A stretch of DNA of 64,000 nt from Alkalibacillus almallahensis (GCF_011761495.1 NZ_JAASRU010000001.1:124001-188000), one strand, 5' to 3'; counted from the stretch's first letter, positions 45,013-54,832 are shown. A program made the numbers and translations. Notes: generated by a model not told the origin, from the letters alone.

Positions 45013-46521
45013 ATGGAATTAATAGACTTTATTAAGATTAAAGTATCAAATGATCGTCTCGAAGCGTCTTTAGAAGCCAATATTGACTATTTAAAAAGTT
45101 TGCAGGCAGAAATTGAACATCAAGAATCTCAAGAAGATGATCCTTCAGATGAACTGGAAACAGAAACAGTTCAATTAACGGAAGAAACGTTCAATATTGA
45201 AGAAATAGTTACTGTGAAAGCAATCCACAAACTTCTTGCACAAGAAAATATTCAATATGGATTGGATGATATGGCAATCCAATCGTTTTGTGAAGTGATT
45301 GTTAATGGGGAATATGATGACGAAAACACATATGCTCAAGTCATTGCTACTGGTGATGCGCCTATCAATGGCGAGGATGGATCGATTGATTATCATATTA
45401 GCTTGATGACTCAGACTCAAGTAGACGAAACTGCTCAAAAAGTTGATTTTAAAGAAATGATGAAGATTCCTATTGTGGAAATTGATGATCCATTAATTAC
45501 GATTATAAAGCCGACAGAAGGTGAATCAGGCCAAGATATATATGGTGAACTGATTGCTCCTAAGCCAGGTAAAGATGTCCAAATCAAAGCTGGCGAAAAT
45601 ACTAAAATCAATGACAAGCAATTAACTATTTATGCAACAAATAGTGGCCAAGTGCATTTCACTGATAAAGAAGTTCAAGTATTGCCCGTCTATCAAGTTT
45701 CTAGTGATCTTGATTTGAGTGTGGGTAATATCGATTTCAATGGTTCGATTGTCATTAAAGGTGATGTTCCTGAAGGTTTTGCGCTGAAAGCTCGTGGCGA
45801 TATAACGATACAAGGAATTGTTGAAGCATCTAAGATTGAGGCAGGTGGATCAGTTTTTATTAAAGAAGGAATATCCGCATTAGGGAAAGGTTTTGTCAAA
45901 GCGACATTAGATATTTTTGCTGGTAATGTCAATCAAGCTAATCTTGAAGCAGGTAGAAAGGTTCAAGTCAATAATTCAATTTTGCATAGTCATGTGACTT
46001 CAAGAGAACAAGTCATTTGTCAAAAAGGGCATATTATAGGTGGTTCTGTTTCGAGCGGGAATTATATTGAAGCAAGAGATGTTGGTAATCGCATGAGTAC
46101 TAAAACTCAATTATACTTGAGTGAAAACAAGAAGGCAGTCGAAAAGAAATCCTATATAGAAGATCGCATGAAAGAACTCGTCGATCAGCTCAAAAAACTA
46201 AAGACTATTGGGGATAAGTTTGAACAATTAAAAGCCGTCCGTGACTTAACAAGCAAAGAGCGTGTGACTTTATTAAGACAACAACATTCTTATGAAAAAG
46301 CTAGATTAGAATTGAATGAATTAAATGATGAATACAAAGTCTATGCTAAAAGCCAGCCAGATGACCAATCAAATCAGTTAATAAAAGTCGTGATTCATGA
46401 TACAATATACCCGAATGTAGAAATTAACGTTGGTAAATACGCTAAAGTGATTAATAAAGAAACGTCAAAAGTATCCGTCATATTTCAGGATTTAGATTTT
46501 TCTATTAATCCTTTAGTTTAA
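45013..46521 (+). CDS. DUF342 (FapA-like) protein
   Basis: A 502-residue protein of the DUF342/FapA family. An acidic N-terminal part (about residues 1-230) is followed by a Gly/Ile-rich repeat region (about 235-345: GNIDFNGSIVIKGDV, RGDITIQGIVEASKIEAGG) predicted to form a right-handed beta helix, then a charged coiled coil (about 375-440). Members occur next to flagellar or polar-assembly genes and are linked in Vibrio to cell-surface sensing; no mechanism is firm. It starts 21 bases after sigD with AAAAAGGGGGGG. Confidence 0.85.
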   Translation: MELIDFIKIKVSNDRLEASLEANIDYLKSLQAEIEHQESQEDDPSDELETETVQLTEETFNIEEIVTVKAIHKLLAQENIQYGLDDMAIQSFCEVIVNGEYDDENTYAQVIATGDAPINGEDGSIDYHISLMTQTQVDETAQKVDFKEMMKIPIVEIDDPLITIIKPTEGESGQDIYGELIAPKPGKDVQIKAGENTKINDKQLTIYATNSGQVHFTDKEVQVLPVYQVSSDLDLSVGNIDFNGSIVIKGDVPEGFALKARGDITIQGIVEASKIEAGGSVFIKEGISALGKGFVKATLDIFAGNVNQANLEAGRKVQVNNSILHSHVTSREQVICQKGHIIGGSVSSGNYIEARDVGNRMSTKTQLYLSENKKAVEKKSYIEDRMKELVDQLKKLKTIGDKFEQLKAVRDLTSKERVTLLRQQHSYEKARLELNELNDEYKVYAKSQPDDQSNQLIKVVIHDTIYPNVEINVGKYAKVINKETSKVSVIFQDLDFSINPLV

Positions 46522-46588
46522 GTGTTGTTAATCACAAATAGTTGCTGATGATTAATTTGTTAGTAACTGATAATGAAGAGGTGATCAC

Positions 46589-46894
46589 ATGAGTTGGAAA
46601 GCTGTTGAATTGCAGGTTGCACTTCCAAGAACACAAGATGCTGGTCAACTTCAAGATCAATTACAACAAAGAGCACAAGTTATGCAAGATGTATTAAGTG
46701 AAGAACAATTAAAGGAATTAGAACGCAAAAGAAAAGCAGTCTTAGAGACAAATGAATCTGAACCCGCTCGAAATGAAGGTGACGAGCATTCAGAGAATAA
46801 CTGGTCACAAGATGCTGGACAACAATCTAGAAAAGAACCAAAACAGCAAATTCCTCATCCTTATCTAGGTAATCGAGTGGACTTATCTAGGTGA
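46589..46894 (+). CDS. Small Gln/Glu-rich protein of unknown function
   Basis: A 101-residue soluble protein. The first 18 residues, MSWKAVELQVALPRTQDA, look conserved; then a charged helix (about 20-50) and a disordered acidic tail ending PHPYLGNRVDLSR, a second patch that looks conserved. I recall similar small proteins beside DUF342 genes in other Bacillaceae but cannot verify this here. AGAGGTGATC precedes the ATG. No function can be assigned. Confidence 0.75.
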   Translation: MSWKAVELQVALPRTQDAGQLQDQLQQRAQVMQDVLSEEQLKELERKRKAVLETNESEPARNEGDEHSENNWSQDAGQQSRKEPKQQIPHPYLGNRVDLSR

Positions 46895-46920
46895 GATACA
46901 AGATTTAGGTGGTATAATTA

Positions 46921-47481
46921 GTGGAAATATTTAGTCTTATCTTACACGGGGTTTCATTTATCGCTATTATATATTTATATCAAAGACTAAGACATATAGA
47001 TGAATCTAATTCTGATCCGGAAAAGCGTATTCGGGAAATTGAAGATTTATTTAATTCATATTTATTGGAACTTAAAGATGAGAATCGTAAATTGCTTGAG
47101 GAAATGTCGAAATTTGAACGGCAATCTCAAGCAAGTGAAACAAAAGAAAATTCATACAATTACAATAATGTTAAAACTAATAATGAAGCATCAGAAGCTA
47201 CATTGTATGTAAACGAGGAAGATAACCAACAAGCTGAAAAGTCATCCAGTGTACAAAAAACAGAAACAACACAACCGTTTGACATTAGTGGAATGATTGC
47301 TGATAAAGAAGATAAAGTAGAAATTAGCTCTCAAAAGACAACGGATGACTCAACACCACAGCAAAAAGCTTTTCAAATGTATGATCAAGGTTATTCCGTT
47401 GAATCAATAGCCAAATACCTGGAAATGGGCTATACTGAGGTTGAATTGATGATAAAATTTCACTATAAAATGTCGCATTAA
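46921..47481 (+). CDS. swrB: SwrB-like motility protein
   Basis: A 186-residue protein with an N-terminal membrane helix (about residues 3-21, SLILHGVSFIAIIYLYQRL), a coiled coil, a Ser/Thr/Glu-rich linker and a C-terminal helical module (AFQMYDQGYSVESIAKYLEMG). B. subtilis SwrB has the same layout and place after sigD; it activates flagellar export by helping FliP-gate assembly. The start is GTG 46921, eight bases after TTAGGTGG. It is the last gene of the fla/che operon; no strong terminator was seen after it. Confidence 0.85.
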   Translation: MEIFSLILHGVSFIAIIYLYQRLRHIDESNSDPEKRIREIEDLFNSYLLELKDENRKLLEEMSKFERQSQASETKENSYNYNNVKTNNEASEATLYVNEEDNQQAEKSSSVQKTETTQPFDISGMIADKEDKVEISSQKTTDDSTPQQKAFQMYDQGYSVESIAKYLEMGYTEVELMIKFHYKMSH

Positions 47482-47484
47482 GAC

Positions 47485-47513
47485 TTGCCTACCCTATTGT
47501 AATGTGATATATT
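47485..47513 (+). promoter_or_regulatory. Predicted promoter of rpsB
   Basis: TTGCCT (47485-47490) and TATATT (47508-47513) are 17 bp apart. The start of transcription would be near 47520, giving a leader of about 110 bases before rpsB. Confidence 0.5.
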
Positions 47514-47547
47514 TACTTTTGGTGTTAATACACACGTCTGTGGAGGT

Positions 47548-47579
47548 AAGTGAAGGTGCTCGTGAATCGAGTTTCGCTT
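47548..47579 (+). promoter_or_regulatory. Structured leader of rpsB
   Basis: AAGTGAA (47548-47554) pairs with TTCGCTT (47573-47579) and CTCG (47559-47562) with CGAG (47568-47571), leaving a GGTG/T internal loop and a TGAAT loop. There are also two ribosome-binding-like sites between it and rpsB. It is probably the site of S2 autoregulation known for many rpsB leaders, though the specific structure is my own pairing. Confidence 0.5.
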
Positions 47580-47629
47580 TCGTATGAAGCAGTCGGAGGA
47601 AAATAAAAACCATTTAGGAGGATTTTATT

Positions 47630-48382
47630 ATGGCAGCAATTTCAATGAAACAATTGCTAGAAGCAGGTGTCCATTTCGGTCACCAAACACGCCGTTGGAA
47701 CCCGAAAATGAAACGTTATATTTTCACAGAACGTAACGGCATTTACATCATTGACCTACAAAAAACAGTTAAGAAGGTTGATGAAGCGTTTAACTTCGTT
47801 AAGGATGTTGCGCAAGATGGAGGCACAATTCTTTTCGTTGGAACGAAAAAACAAGCACAAGATACAGTGAAGGAAGAAGCTACTCGTGCTGGCATGCATT
47901 ATATCAACCAACGTTGGTTAGGCGGCACATTAACAAACTTCCAAACTATTGAAAAACGTATTAGTCGTCTTAAAGAAATTGAAGGCATGGAAGAAGATGG
48001 TACTTTCGATGTTCTTCCTAAGAAAGAAGTCGTCATGATTCTTAAAGAAAAAGATCGTCTAGAGAAATTCTTAGGCGGTATTAAAAATATGGATGGCATT
48101 CCTGATGCACTATTTATCGTTGATCCACGCAAAGAGCGTATCGCTGTAAAAGAAGCGCATAAGTTAAATATTCCAATTGTAGCTATGGTTGATACAAACT
48201 GCGATCCGGATGAAATCGATTATGTTATTCCAGCAAACGATGATGCTATCCGTGCGGTTAAATTAATCACAACAAGAATGGCTGACGCGATTTTAGAAGT
48301 TAAACAGGGCGAGGCAACAGAAGACGTTGCTGAAGAAGTAACTTCTGATGACGAAGAAGAAAAAGAAGCCGTTCAAGAGTAA
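47630..48382 (+). CDS. rpsB: 30S ribosomal protein S2
   Basis: A 250-residue small-subunit protein. It begins with [20 protein letters not shown] and contains [20 protein letters not shown] and [16 protein letters not shown]. The C-terminus is an acidic tail (about residues 225-250). TTAGGAGG precedes the ATG. It has its own promoter and leader, and a terminator-like hairpin before tsf. Confidence 0.98.
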   Translation: MAAISMKQLLEAGVHFGHQTRRWNPKMKRYIFTERNGIYIIDLQKTVKKVDEAFNFVKDVAQDGGTILFVGTKKQAQDTVKEEATRAGMHYINQRWLGGTLTNFQTIEKRISRLKEIEGMEEDGTFDVLPKKEVVMILKEKDRLEKFLGGIKNMDGIPDALFIVDPRKERIAVKEAHKLNIPIVAMVDTNCDPDEIDYVIPANDDAIRAVKLITTRMADAILEVKQGEATEDVAEEVTSDDEEEKEAVQE

Positions 48383-48388
48383 AAGGTT

Positions 48389-48425
48389 AAGGTGATAAGA
48401 GGTAGGACCTTTTATCACCTTTTTT
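48389..48425 (+). terminator. Hairpin terminator between rpsB and tsf
   Basis: AAGGTGATAA (48389-48398) pairs perfectly over 10 bp with TTATCACCTT (48412-48421), followed by TTTTT. It probably limits readthrough from rpsB into tsf. Confidence 0.8.
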
Positions 48426-48481
48426 ACACTGGATATCTATGAACTCTTATAAATTAACTATTCCCTAAGGAGGACATTTTA

Positions 48482-49366
48482 ATGGCAATTACAGCGAATT
48501 TAGTAAAAGAGCTGCGTGAAAAAACTGGCGCAGGCATGATGGATTGTAAAAAAGCATTACAAGAAACTGACGGTGACTTAGACAAAGCTGTTGAATACCT
48601 ACGTGAAAAAGGTATGTCTAAAGCAGCGAAAAAAGCGGATCGTATCGCAGCAGAAGGATCTACACATATTGTTGCAAACGATCAAGCAGCTGCTATGATC
48701 GAAGTCAATGCAGAGACGGACTTCGTTGCTAAGAACGAACAGTTCAAGCAACTCTTAAATGATTTAGCAAGTCATATTCTAAATCATCGTCCAACTACGG
48801 TTGAAGAAGCATTTGAACAAAAAATTAATGGTACAGACCAGACGGTAAGTGAGTATATTACATCAGCTATTGCTACGATTGGTGAGAAGATTTCACTTCG
48901 CCGTTTCGAGGTGTTTGAACAAGGCGAAAACAGTGCTATCGGAAATTACATCCATATGGGTGGTAAAATTGGTGTGCTAGCTCATTTAGACGGTACAAAT
49001 GATGAAGCTGTAGCAAAAGATATTGCAATGCATATCGCAGCAATCAACCCTCAATATTTATCACGTGATGAAGTTGACCAAGAGCTTGTTGATAAAGAAC
49101 GTGAACGTCTGAAACAACAAGCACTTGAAGAAGGCAAGCCTGAGCATATTGTAGAGAAAATGGTTGAAGGCCGTTTAGGCAAGTTCTTTGAAGAAATTTG
49201 TCTTTTAGATCAAGCTTTTGTTAAAGATTCTGATCAAACTGTAAAACAATATGTTGAATCAAAAGGTGCAACAATCAAAACTTTCGTTCGTTATGAAGTC
49301 GGCGAAGGCATGGAAAAACGTGAAGAAAACTTTGCTGATGAAGTCATGAGCCAAGTTAAGAAGTAA
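48482..49366 (+). CDS. tsf: Elongation factor Ts
   Basis: A 294-residue nucleotide exchange factor that recycles EF-Tu. It begins with the UBA-like domain ([20 protein letters not shown]), followed by [15 protein letters not shown] in the core. AAGGAGG precedes the ATG. It lies between two terminator-like hairpins in the order rpsB-tsf-pyrH. Confidence 0.98.
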   Translation: MAITANLVKELREKTGAGMMDCKKALQETDGDLDKAVEYLREKGMSKAAKKADRIAAEGSTHIVANDQAAAMIEVNAETDFVAKNEQFKQLLNDLASHILNHRPTTVEEAFEQKINGTDQTVSEYITSAIATIGEKISLRRFEVFEQGENSAIGNYIHMGGKIGVLAHLDGTNDEAVAKDIAMHIAAINPQYLSRDEVDQELVDKERERLKQQALEEGKPEHIVEKMVEGRLGKFFEEICLLDQAFVKDSDQTVKQYVESKGATIKTFVRYEVGEGMEKREENFADEVMSQVKK

Positions 49367-49376
49367 AGATTTGTTT

Positions 49377-49407
49377 AAAATAGGGGACACATTGTGTTCC
49401 CTATTTT
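49377..49407 (+). terminator. Terminator after tsf
   Basis: AAAATAGGG (49377-49385) pairs with CCCTATTTT (49399-49407), with ACA/TGT pairing inside. The T-run is part of the stem. It is followed by pyrH after 40 bases. Confidence 0.7.
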
Positions 49408-49447
49408 AAAACAAGTCTTTAATATTTACATAATGACGGAGGTAAAT

Positions 49448-50170
49448 ATGTCTAAAGCTGATTTCAAACGAGTTGTTCTAAAATTGAGTGGAGAAGCCTT
49501 AAGTGGGGAACAAGGTAATGGGATTGATCCACGATTTATTAAGTCAATTGCTAAACAAATTCAAGAAATACACGACCTAGGATTAGAAATTGCGATCGTT
49601 GTTGGTGGTGGCAATATCTGGCGTGGCAAGGTTGGTAGTGAAGTTGGCATGGACCGTGCCAATGCTGACTATATGGGGATGCTTGCAACTGTCATGAATT
49701 CGCTCGCTCTACAAGATAGTTTAGAAAATTATGGGGTGGAGACACGTGTTCAAACATCAATTGAGATGCGTCAGGTAGCAGAACCTTATATTCGCCGGAA
49801 AGCCATGCGTCATTTAGAAAAACAGCGCGTTGTCATTTTTGCTGGAGGTACAGGAAACCCTTACTTTTCAACTGATACAACAGCTGCTTTACGTGCTGCA
49901 GAAATCGAAGCAGATGTTATACTAATGGCTAAGAATAATGTAGATGGTGTTTATTCAGATGATCCATCCTTAAATACAGATGCTGTTAAGTACCATGAAT
50001 TAAGTTTTATGGAAGTATTGAATGGTGGATTGGGCGTCATGGATTCTACTGCATCTTCATTATGTATGGACAATGACATAGCATTAATAGTATTCTCGAT
50101 TATGGAGGAAGGTAACATCAAACGAGTTGTTACTGGAGAAGAAATAGGTACAATTATTAGGAGGAAATAG
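49448..50170 (+). CDS. pyrH: UMP kinase
   Basis: A 240-residue hexameric kinase that makes UDP from UMP, the same length as in B. subtilis. It contains [25 protein letters not shown] and [20 protein letters not shown] 49448 follows CGGAGGT; the frame is open upstream (to 49394) but that stretch holds the tsf terminator. It is adjacent to frr. Confidence 0.97.
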   Translation: MSKADFKRVVLKLSGEALSGEQGNGIDPRFIKSIAKQIQEIHDLGLEIAIVVGGGNIWRGKVGSEVGMDRANADYMGMLATVMNSLALQDSLENYGVETRVQTSIEMRQVAEPYIRRKAMRHLEKQRVVIFAGGTGNPYFSTDTTAALRAAEIEADVILMAKNNVDGVYSDDPSLNTDAVKYHELSFMEVLNGGLGVMDSTASSLCMDNDIALIVFSIMEEGNIKRVVTGEEIGTIIRRK

Positions 50171-50172
50171 TG

Positions 50173-50730
50173 ATGAGTGACGAAGTGATTAAAGATTGCC
50201 GTGACAAAATGAAAGGTGCTGTTGATGCTTTTTCGAAACAATTAGCAACAGTACGAGCTGGTCGTGCGAATCCGGCTATTCTAGATACGGTTTATGTAGA
50301 GTATTATGGTGCGCAAACACCTTTAAATCAGTTAGCTAATGTTTCTGCACCAGAAGCACGTTTGCTTGTCATCACACCATTTGATAAGTCTGCAATTGGT
50401 GATATGGAAAAAGCAATCCAGAAAGCGGATTTAGGTTTGACACCTAATAATGACGGAAAACTCATACGCATTAACATTCCAGCACTAACAGAAGAGCGAC
50501 GTAAGGAACTTGTGAAGATTACTAGAAAATACGCCGAGGAAGCTCGGGTTCAAGTTCGTAACATTCGTCGTGAAGCTAACGATCAATTGAAAAAGTTAGA
50601 GAAAGATAGTGAAATCACTGAAGATGAGTTACGTTCTTATACAGATGATGTTCAAAAAGAAACAGATAAGCACATTGATCAAATCGATCAATTGCTAGAA
50701 GCTAAAGAAAAAGAAATGACTGAAGTATAA
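50173..50730 (+). CDS. frr: Ribosome recycling factor
   Basis: A 185-residue tRNA-shaped factor that, with EF-G, splits post-termination ribosomes; same length as in B. subtilis. It shows [31 protein letters not shown] and [23 protein letters not shown] 50173 follows AGGAGG at the end of pyrH; a GTG at 50170 is less likely. It ends at a strong terminator. Confidence 0.97.
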   Translation: MSDEVIKDCRDKMKGAVDAFSKQLATVRAGRANPAILDTVYVEYYGAQTPLNQLANVSAPEARLLVITPFDKSAIGDMEKAIQKADLGLTPNNDGKLIRINIPALTEERRKELVKITRKYAEEARVQVRNIRREANDQLKKLEKDSEITEDELRSYTDDVQKETDKHIDQIDQLLEAKEKEMTEV

Positions 50731-50750
50731 GACATCATAAGTGTTTCTGA

Positions 50751-50785
50751 CAGCTTTCGCTTTAGCGGCGAAAGCTGAATTTTTC
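50751..50785 (+). terminator. Terminator after frr
   Basis: CAGCTTTCGC (50751-50760) pairs perfectly over 10 bp with GCGAAAGCTG (50768-50777), followed by AATTTTTC. Confidence 0.88.
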
Positions 50786-50813
50786 TTAAATGTTATATTG
50801 GAGAGGGATCAGT

Positions 50814-51560
50814 ATGCTTTTTCGTCAAAATGAAAAAGATGAAAAACAAGAAATAAGTTCAGACAATATCCCGCAACATATTGCGATTATTATGGATGGG
50901 AATGGTCGATGGGCAAAAAAACGTGCATTACCAAGAGTGGCTGGCCATCGTGAAGGAATGAAATCAATTGAAAAAGTAGTAAAACGTGCTTCGAACCTAG
51001 GTGTTAAAGCTTTAACGCTTTATGCTTTTTCTACTGAGAATTGGAAACGCCCTCATTCAGAGGTTGAATTTATCTTGAAGTTACCATCTCAATTTCTTGA
51101 TACATATTTACCAGGGTTAAAAGAAAACAATGTTAAAATTACGACAATTGGAGATTTTGCCTCCCTTCCGGATTTCACTCAGAAAGCAGTAAACCAAGCC
51201 ATTGAAGAGACGAAGAATAACGATGGTATGTCATTAATATTGGCTTTGAATTATGGTAGTCGTAAAGAGCTTGTAGAAGCGACAAAACAAATCGCTCAAG
51301 ATGTTCAGGAAAATTCGCTTCAAATTGATGAAATTGATGAGAATGTCATTGAACAACATTTATTAACTTATACGGTTCCCGATCCTGATTTATTAATTAG
51401 AACGAGCGGTGAAAAACGATTAAGCAATTATTTATTATGGCAATTAGCTTATGCAGAATTTTATTTTACCGATCAATTATGGCCAGAATTCGACGAGAAT
51501 GCATTAGATGAAGCCATTAAGGAATATCAACATCGAAAAAGACGATTCGGTGGATTGTAG
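50814..51560 (+). CDS. uppS: Undecaprenyl diphosphate synthase
   Basis: A 248-residue cis-prenyltransferase that builds the C55 lipid carrier for cell-wall synthesis. The catalytic Asp28 lies in IMDGNGRWAKKR, followed by AGHREG; LLIRTSGEKRLSNYLLWQLAY is the late substrate-binding motif. ATG 50814 follows GGAGAGGG; an in-frame TTG upstream at 50790 is less likely. It leads the uppS-cdsA-dxr-rseP group. Confidence 0.97.
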   Translation: MLFRQNEKDEKQEISSDNIPQHIAIIMDGNGRWAKKRALPRVAGHREGMKSIEKVVKRASNLGVKALTLYAFSTENWKRPHSEVEFILKLPSQFLDTYLPGLKENNVKITTIGDFASLPDFTQKAVNQAIEETKNNDGMSLILALNYGSRKELVEATKQIAQDVQENSLQIDEIDENVIEQHLLTYTVPDPDLLIRTSGEKRLSNYLLWQLAYAEFYFTDQLWPEFDENALDEAIKEYQHRKRRFGGL

Positions 51561-51572
51561 GGATGTGATGTA

Positions 51573-52361
51573 TTGAAACAACGCGTTTTAACAGCTGTAA
51601 TTGGGCTAATTATATTTATTCCATTTATTGTTTATGGTGATTGGCCTTTTATATTAGTTATAGGGCTTTTAGCAACCGTTGGACTTAGTGAATTATTCCA
51701 AATGAAAAATATCACGTTGTTCAGTTTTCCTGCTATATTAAGTTTTGTGCTATTGTGGATTGGATTTATTGATTTATTTATTTATTCATTTTTAGTAAAC
51801 TTACCAATTAATCTGACCGAATTGGCATTATTAGCAGCGTTTACTTTATTAGCTTATATTGTACTTGTAAAAAACCATGTGACGTATAGCGACATGGCTT
51901 TTATACTTTTATCATTCATTTATGTTGGCGTTGGATTTGCAACCGTTATTGAAACGCGCTTACTAGGCTTAGATTATATATTGTTTGCATTTTTAATTAT
52001 CTGGTTTACTGATACAGGAGCATACTTGATTGGTCGTTCGATTGGTAAACGCAAATTATGGCCTGAGATTAGCCCTAAAAAGACAATTGCAGGATTTAAT
52101 GGAGGAATTGCAAGTGCGGTCATTATCGCCTTAATATTTGAAATGTTTAATCCGTTGTATGATAATATGATAATAGTTATCTTGATTGCCATTTTAGGTT
52201 CAATCTTGGCACAATTAGGTGATTTAGTTGAGTCAGCACTGAAACGTACTTACGGAGTGAAAGATTCTGGTCGGATATTACCAGGTCATGGTGGCATATT
52301 AGATCGTTTTGATAGTTTAATTTTTATGTTACCTTTTCTACACTTTTTACAGTTCCTTTAA
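51573..52361 (+). CDS. cdsA: Phosphatidate cytidylyltransferase
   Basis: A 262-residue membrane enzyme that makes CDP-diacylglycerol from phosphatidic acid and CTP. It has seven or eight membrane helices, and the family signature SALKRTYGVKDSGRILPGHG near the C-terminus. It starts at TTG 51573 (TTGAAACAACG), after AGGGATG. It lies between uppS and dxr. Confidence 0.95.
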   Translation: MKQRVLTAVIGLIIFIPFIVYGDWPFILVIGLLATVGLSELFQMKNITLFSFPAILSFVLLWIGFIDLFIYSFLVNLPINLTELALLAAFTLLAYIVLVKNHVTYSDMAFILLSFIYVGVGFATVIETRLLGLDYILFAFLIIWFTDTGAYLIGRSIGKRKLWPEISPKKTIAGFNGGIASAVIIALIFEMFNPLYDNMIIVILIAILGSILAQLGDLVESALKRTYGVKDSGRILPGHGGILDRFDSLIFMLPFLHFLQFL

Positions 52362-52385
52362 TTTAATCATGAATGAGGGTAGACA

Positions 52386-53531
52386 ATGAAAAATATAGTC
52401 TTATTAGGGGCAACAGGATCTATTGGTGTACAAACCTCAGATATTATTGAAGCCAATCCATCCGAATTTAATTTGTATGCGATGGCATTTGGTACACGAA
52501 TAGATGTTGCGAAACCCATTATAGAGCGTTTGAAACCGTCTGTTGTGGTTGTGAAGGATAGCTCAGTTAAGGAGCAATTAATCAATCAAATTGATCATAA
52601 CATTACAATTTATTCTGGATTAGACGCTTTAAATGAATTGGTTACAGAGCCTGATGTGGACTTAGTGGTTAACGCCTTATTAGGAAGTGTTGGGTTAAAA
52701 CCTACATTGGCGGCTATTCGTGCCCGAAAACAAATTGCATTTGCAAATAAAGAAACACTAGTTACGGCAGGTCATCTTGTAAAAGCTGAAGCTGACCGAT
52801 ATGGGGTTGATTTATTACCTGTTGATAGTGAACATGCTGCTATTCATCAATGTTTACGAGGTGAGAATCCGAGTGAAATTAAGCGAATGGTCATCACAGC
52901 TTCAGGAGGTAGTTTTCGTGACTATACACGAGATGAGTTGGTTGGTGTTACTAAAGAAGATGCTTTAAAACATCCTAATTGGAGCATGGGTGCGAAGATT
53001 ACAATTGACTCTGCTACCATGATGAATAAAGGTTTGGAAGTCATTGAGGCACACTGGCTTTTTGATGTGCCTTATGATCAAATAGACGTGTTAATGCATA
53101 AAGAAAGTGTTATTCATAGTATGGTTGAATTTGTTGATCAGAATGTCATGGCACAACTTGGTACACCAGATATGAGAATCCCTATTCAATATGCTCTAAC
53201 CTACCCTGATCGAACGACTTATAATTTATCATCAGGTCTTGATTTAACTTCGTTCGGCACGCTTCACTTTCAAGACTTGAGTTTTGATCGTTTTCCTTGT
53301 CTAGACATGGCTTATCAGGCTGGTCGTGAAGGTGGCTCTATGCCAACTGTATTAAATGCAGCAAATGAAGAAGCAGTGCAGTTATTTTTAAATGATCAGA
53401 TTGATTTTTTAGGTATCGAGAAGGCGATCTATGATGCATTATCTGAACATCAAAGAATTGAAACACCCGATTTAGATACGATTTTAGATATTGATCAAGA
53501 AACACGCAAACGTGTAAGACGCCGTCACTAA
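52386..53531 (+). CDS. dxr: 1-Deoxy-D-xylulose 5-phosphate reductoisomerase
   Basis: A 381-residue NADPH-dependent enzyme of the MEP pathway to isoprenoids. The NADPH loop is GATGSIGVQTSDI (residues 7-19); the active-site region holds ANKETLVTAG, PVDSEHAAIHQCL and the SGGSFRD / HPNWSMGAKITIDSATMMNKG segments. GAGGGTAG precedes the ATG. It supplies precursors used by the nearby uppS product. Confidence 0.97.
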   Translation: MKNIVLLGATGSIGVQTSDIIEANPSEFNLYAMAFGTRIDVAKPIIERLKPSVVVVKDSSVKEQLINQIDHNITIYSGLDALNELVTEPDVDLVVNALLGSVGLKPTLAAIRARKQIAFANKETLVTAGHLVKAEADRYGVDLLPVDSEHAAIHQCLRGENPSEIKRMVITASGGSFRDYTRDELVGVTKEDALKHPNWSMGAKITIDSATMMNKGLEVIEAHWLFDVPYDQIDVLMHKESVIHSMVEFVDQNVMAQLGTPDMRIPIQYALTYPDRTTYNLSSGLDLTSFGTLHFQDLSFDRFPCLDMAYQAGREGGSMPTVLNAANEEAVQLFLNDQIDFLGIEKAIYDALSEHQRIETPDLDTILDIDQETRKRVRRRH

Positions 53532-53547
53532 AAGGAAGGTGCTTGGA

Positions 53548-54804
53548 TTGAATACGATAATAGCATTTTTATTTATGTTTGGTTTACTCGTGTTTATTCA
53601 TGAGTTAGGCCATTTGATTTTAGCGAAAAGGGCAGGAATGCTTGCACGAGAATTTGCCATTGGTTTCGGTCCGAAAATTTTTTCTTACCGTAAACACGAA
53701 ACATTATATACGGTTAGATTATTACCGATTGGTGGTTATGTAAGAGTTGCTGGTGAAGACCCAGAGATTATCGACTTGAAACCTGGTCATCATATTGGCT
53801 TAGAATTTAATGACTTAGGTGAAGTCAATAAAATCATTGTCAATAATAAGTCAAATCACCCAGATGCAAAAGTTGTTGAGGTATCTAGAATTGATCTAGA
53901 TCATGAATTAACAATTGAAGCTAATGATTTAGACACTGATACTTTTCATAAATATAGTGTTAATCGACAAGCCTTATTCGTCATGGATGAAAAAGAAACT
54001 TTAATTGCTCCATATGATCGCCAGTTTTCAAGTAAGAACACAATCCAAAAAGGACTACAAGTTTTTGCAGGACCATTTATGAACTTCGCATTAGCGATTG
54101 CATTGTTCATTGCACTTGGATTTGCTCAAGGTGTTCCGGCTGAACAAGCAATTATCGGAGAAGTACAAGAGGATTCACCTGCTGCAGCAGTCGATATTGA
54201 AGCAGGTGACCAAGTTGTCTCTATCGATGATCAGTCGATTAATACATGGACTGATTTTGTAAGGTATGTACAAGAAAGACCTGGAGAAACAGTAGAATTA
54301 ACAATGGAAAGAGGAGATGAACTTGTCACCACTTCAGTTGCTCCTGCTGAAGTTACAGAACAAGGAGAATCTATTGGTCAATTGGGTGTTCGAAGACATT
54401 TTGAAGATGCGCCAGGTGATGTGATTGCTTATGGTTTCACCCAGACTTATGATATGACGATTCTTATATTAGACGCTCTTGGCCAGCTTGTGACAGGTCA
54501 ATTATCATTAGATGCATTAGCAGGTCCTGTCGGCATCTATTCAGCTACTGATGACGTAGTTCAAACGGGTTTCTTTAACTATATCATGTGGACAGCGATG
54601 CTCAGTATCAATCTAGGTATTGTAAACTTATTACCTCTACCTGCATTAGATGGTGGTCGATTGATATTCATTGGACTTGAAGCTATTCGAGGTAAACCAC
54701 TCGACCCTCAAAAAGAAGGGATTGTTCACTTTATTGGGTTTGCATTACTCATGTTATTAATGATTGCTGTTACGTGGAATGACATTGAACGGCTATTTAT
54801 GTAA
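53548..54804 (+). CDS. rseP: Site-2 protease RseP (RasP)
   Basis: A 418-residue intramembrane zinc protease that cleaves anti-sigma factors and signal-peptide remnants. The catalytic HExxH is residues 18-22 (HELGH); the PDZ domain is about 185-270 and the second metal ligand is in PLPALDGGRLIF near the C-terminus. I chose TTG 53548 (MNTIIAFLFMFGLL), eight bases after AAAGGAAGG; GTG 53539 lies within that site. It is followed by proS. Confidence 0.95.
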   Translation: MNTIIAFLFMFGLLVFIHELGHLILAKRAGMLAREFAIGFGPKIFSYRKHETLYTVRLLPIGGYVRVAGEDPEIIDLKPGHHIGLEFNDLGEVNKIIVNNKSNHPDAKVVEVSRIDLDHELTIEANDLDTDTFHKYSVNRQALFVMDEKETLIAPYDRQFSSKNTIQKGLQVFAGPFMNFALAIALFIALGFAQGVPAEQAIIGEVQEDSPAAAVDIEAGDQVVSIDDQSINTWTDFVRYVQERPGETVELTMERGDELVTTSVAPAEVTEQGESIGQLGVRRHFEDAPGDVIAYGFTQTYDMTILILDALGQLVTGQLSLDALAGPVGIYSATDDVVQTGFFNYIMWTAMLSINLGIVNLLPLPALDGGRLIFIGLEAIRGKPLDPQKEGIVHFIGFALLMLLMIAVTWNDIERLFM

Positions 54805-54832
54805 TTGGTTTTACATGACTAGATTAAATGAG

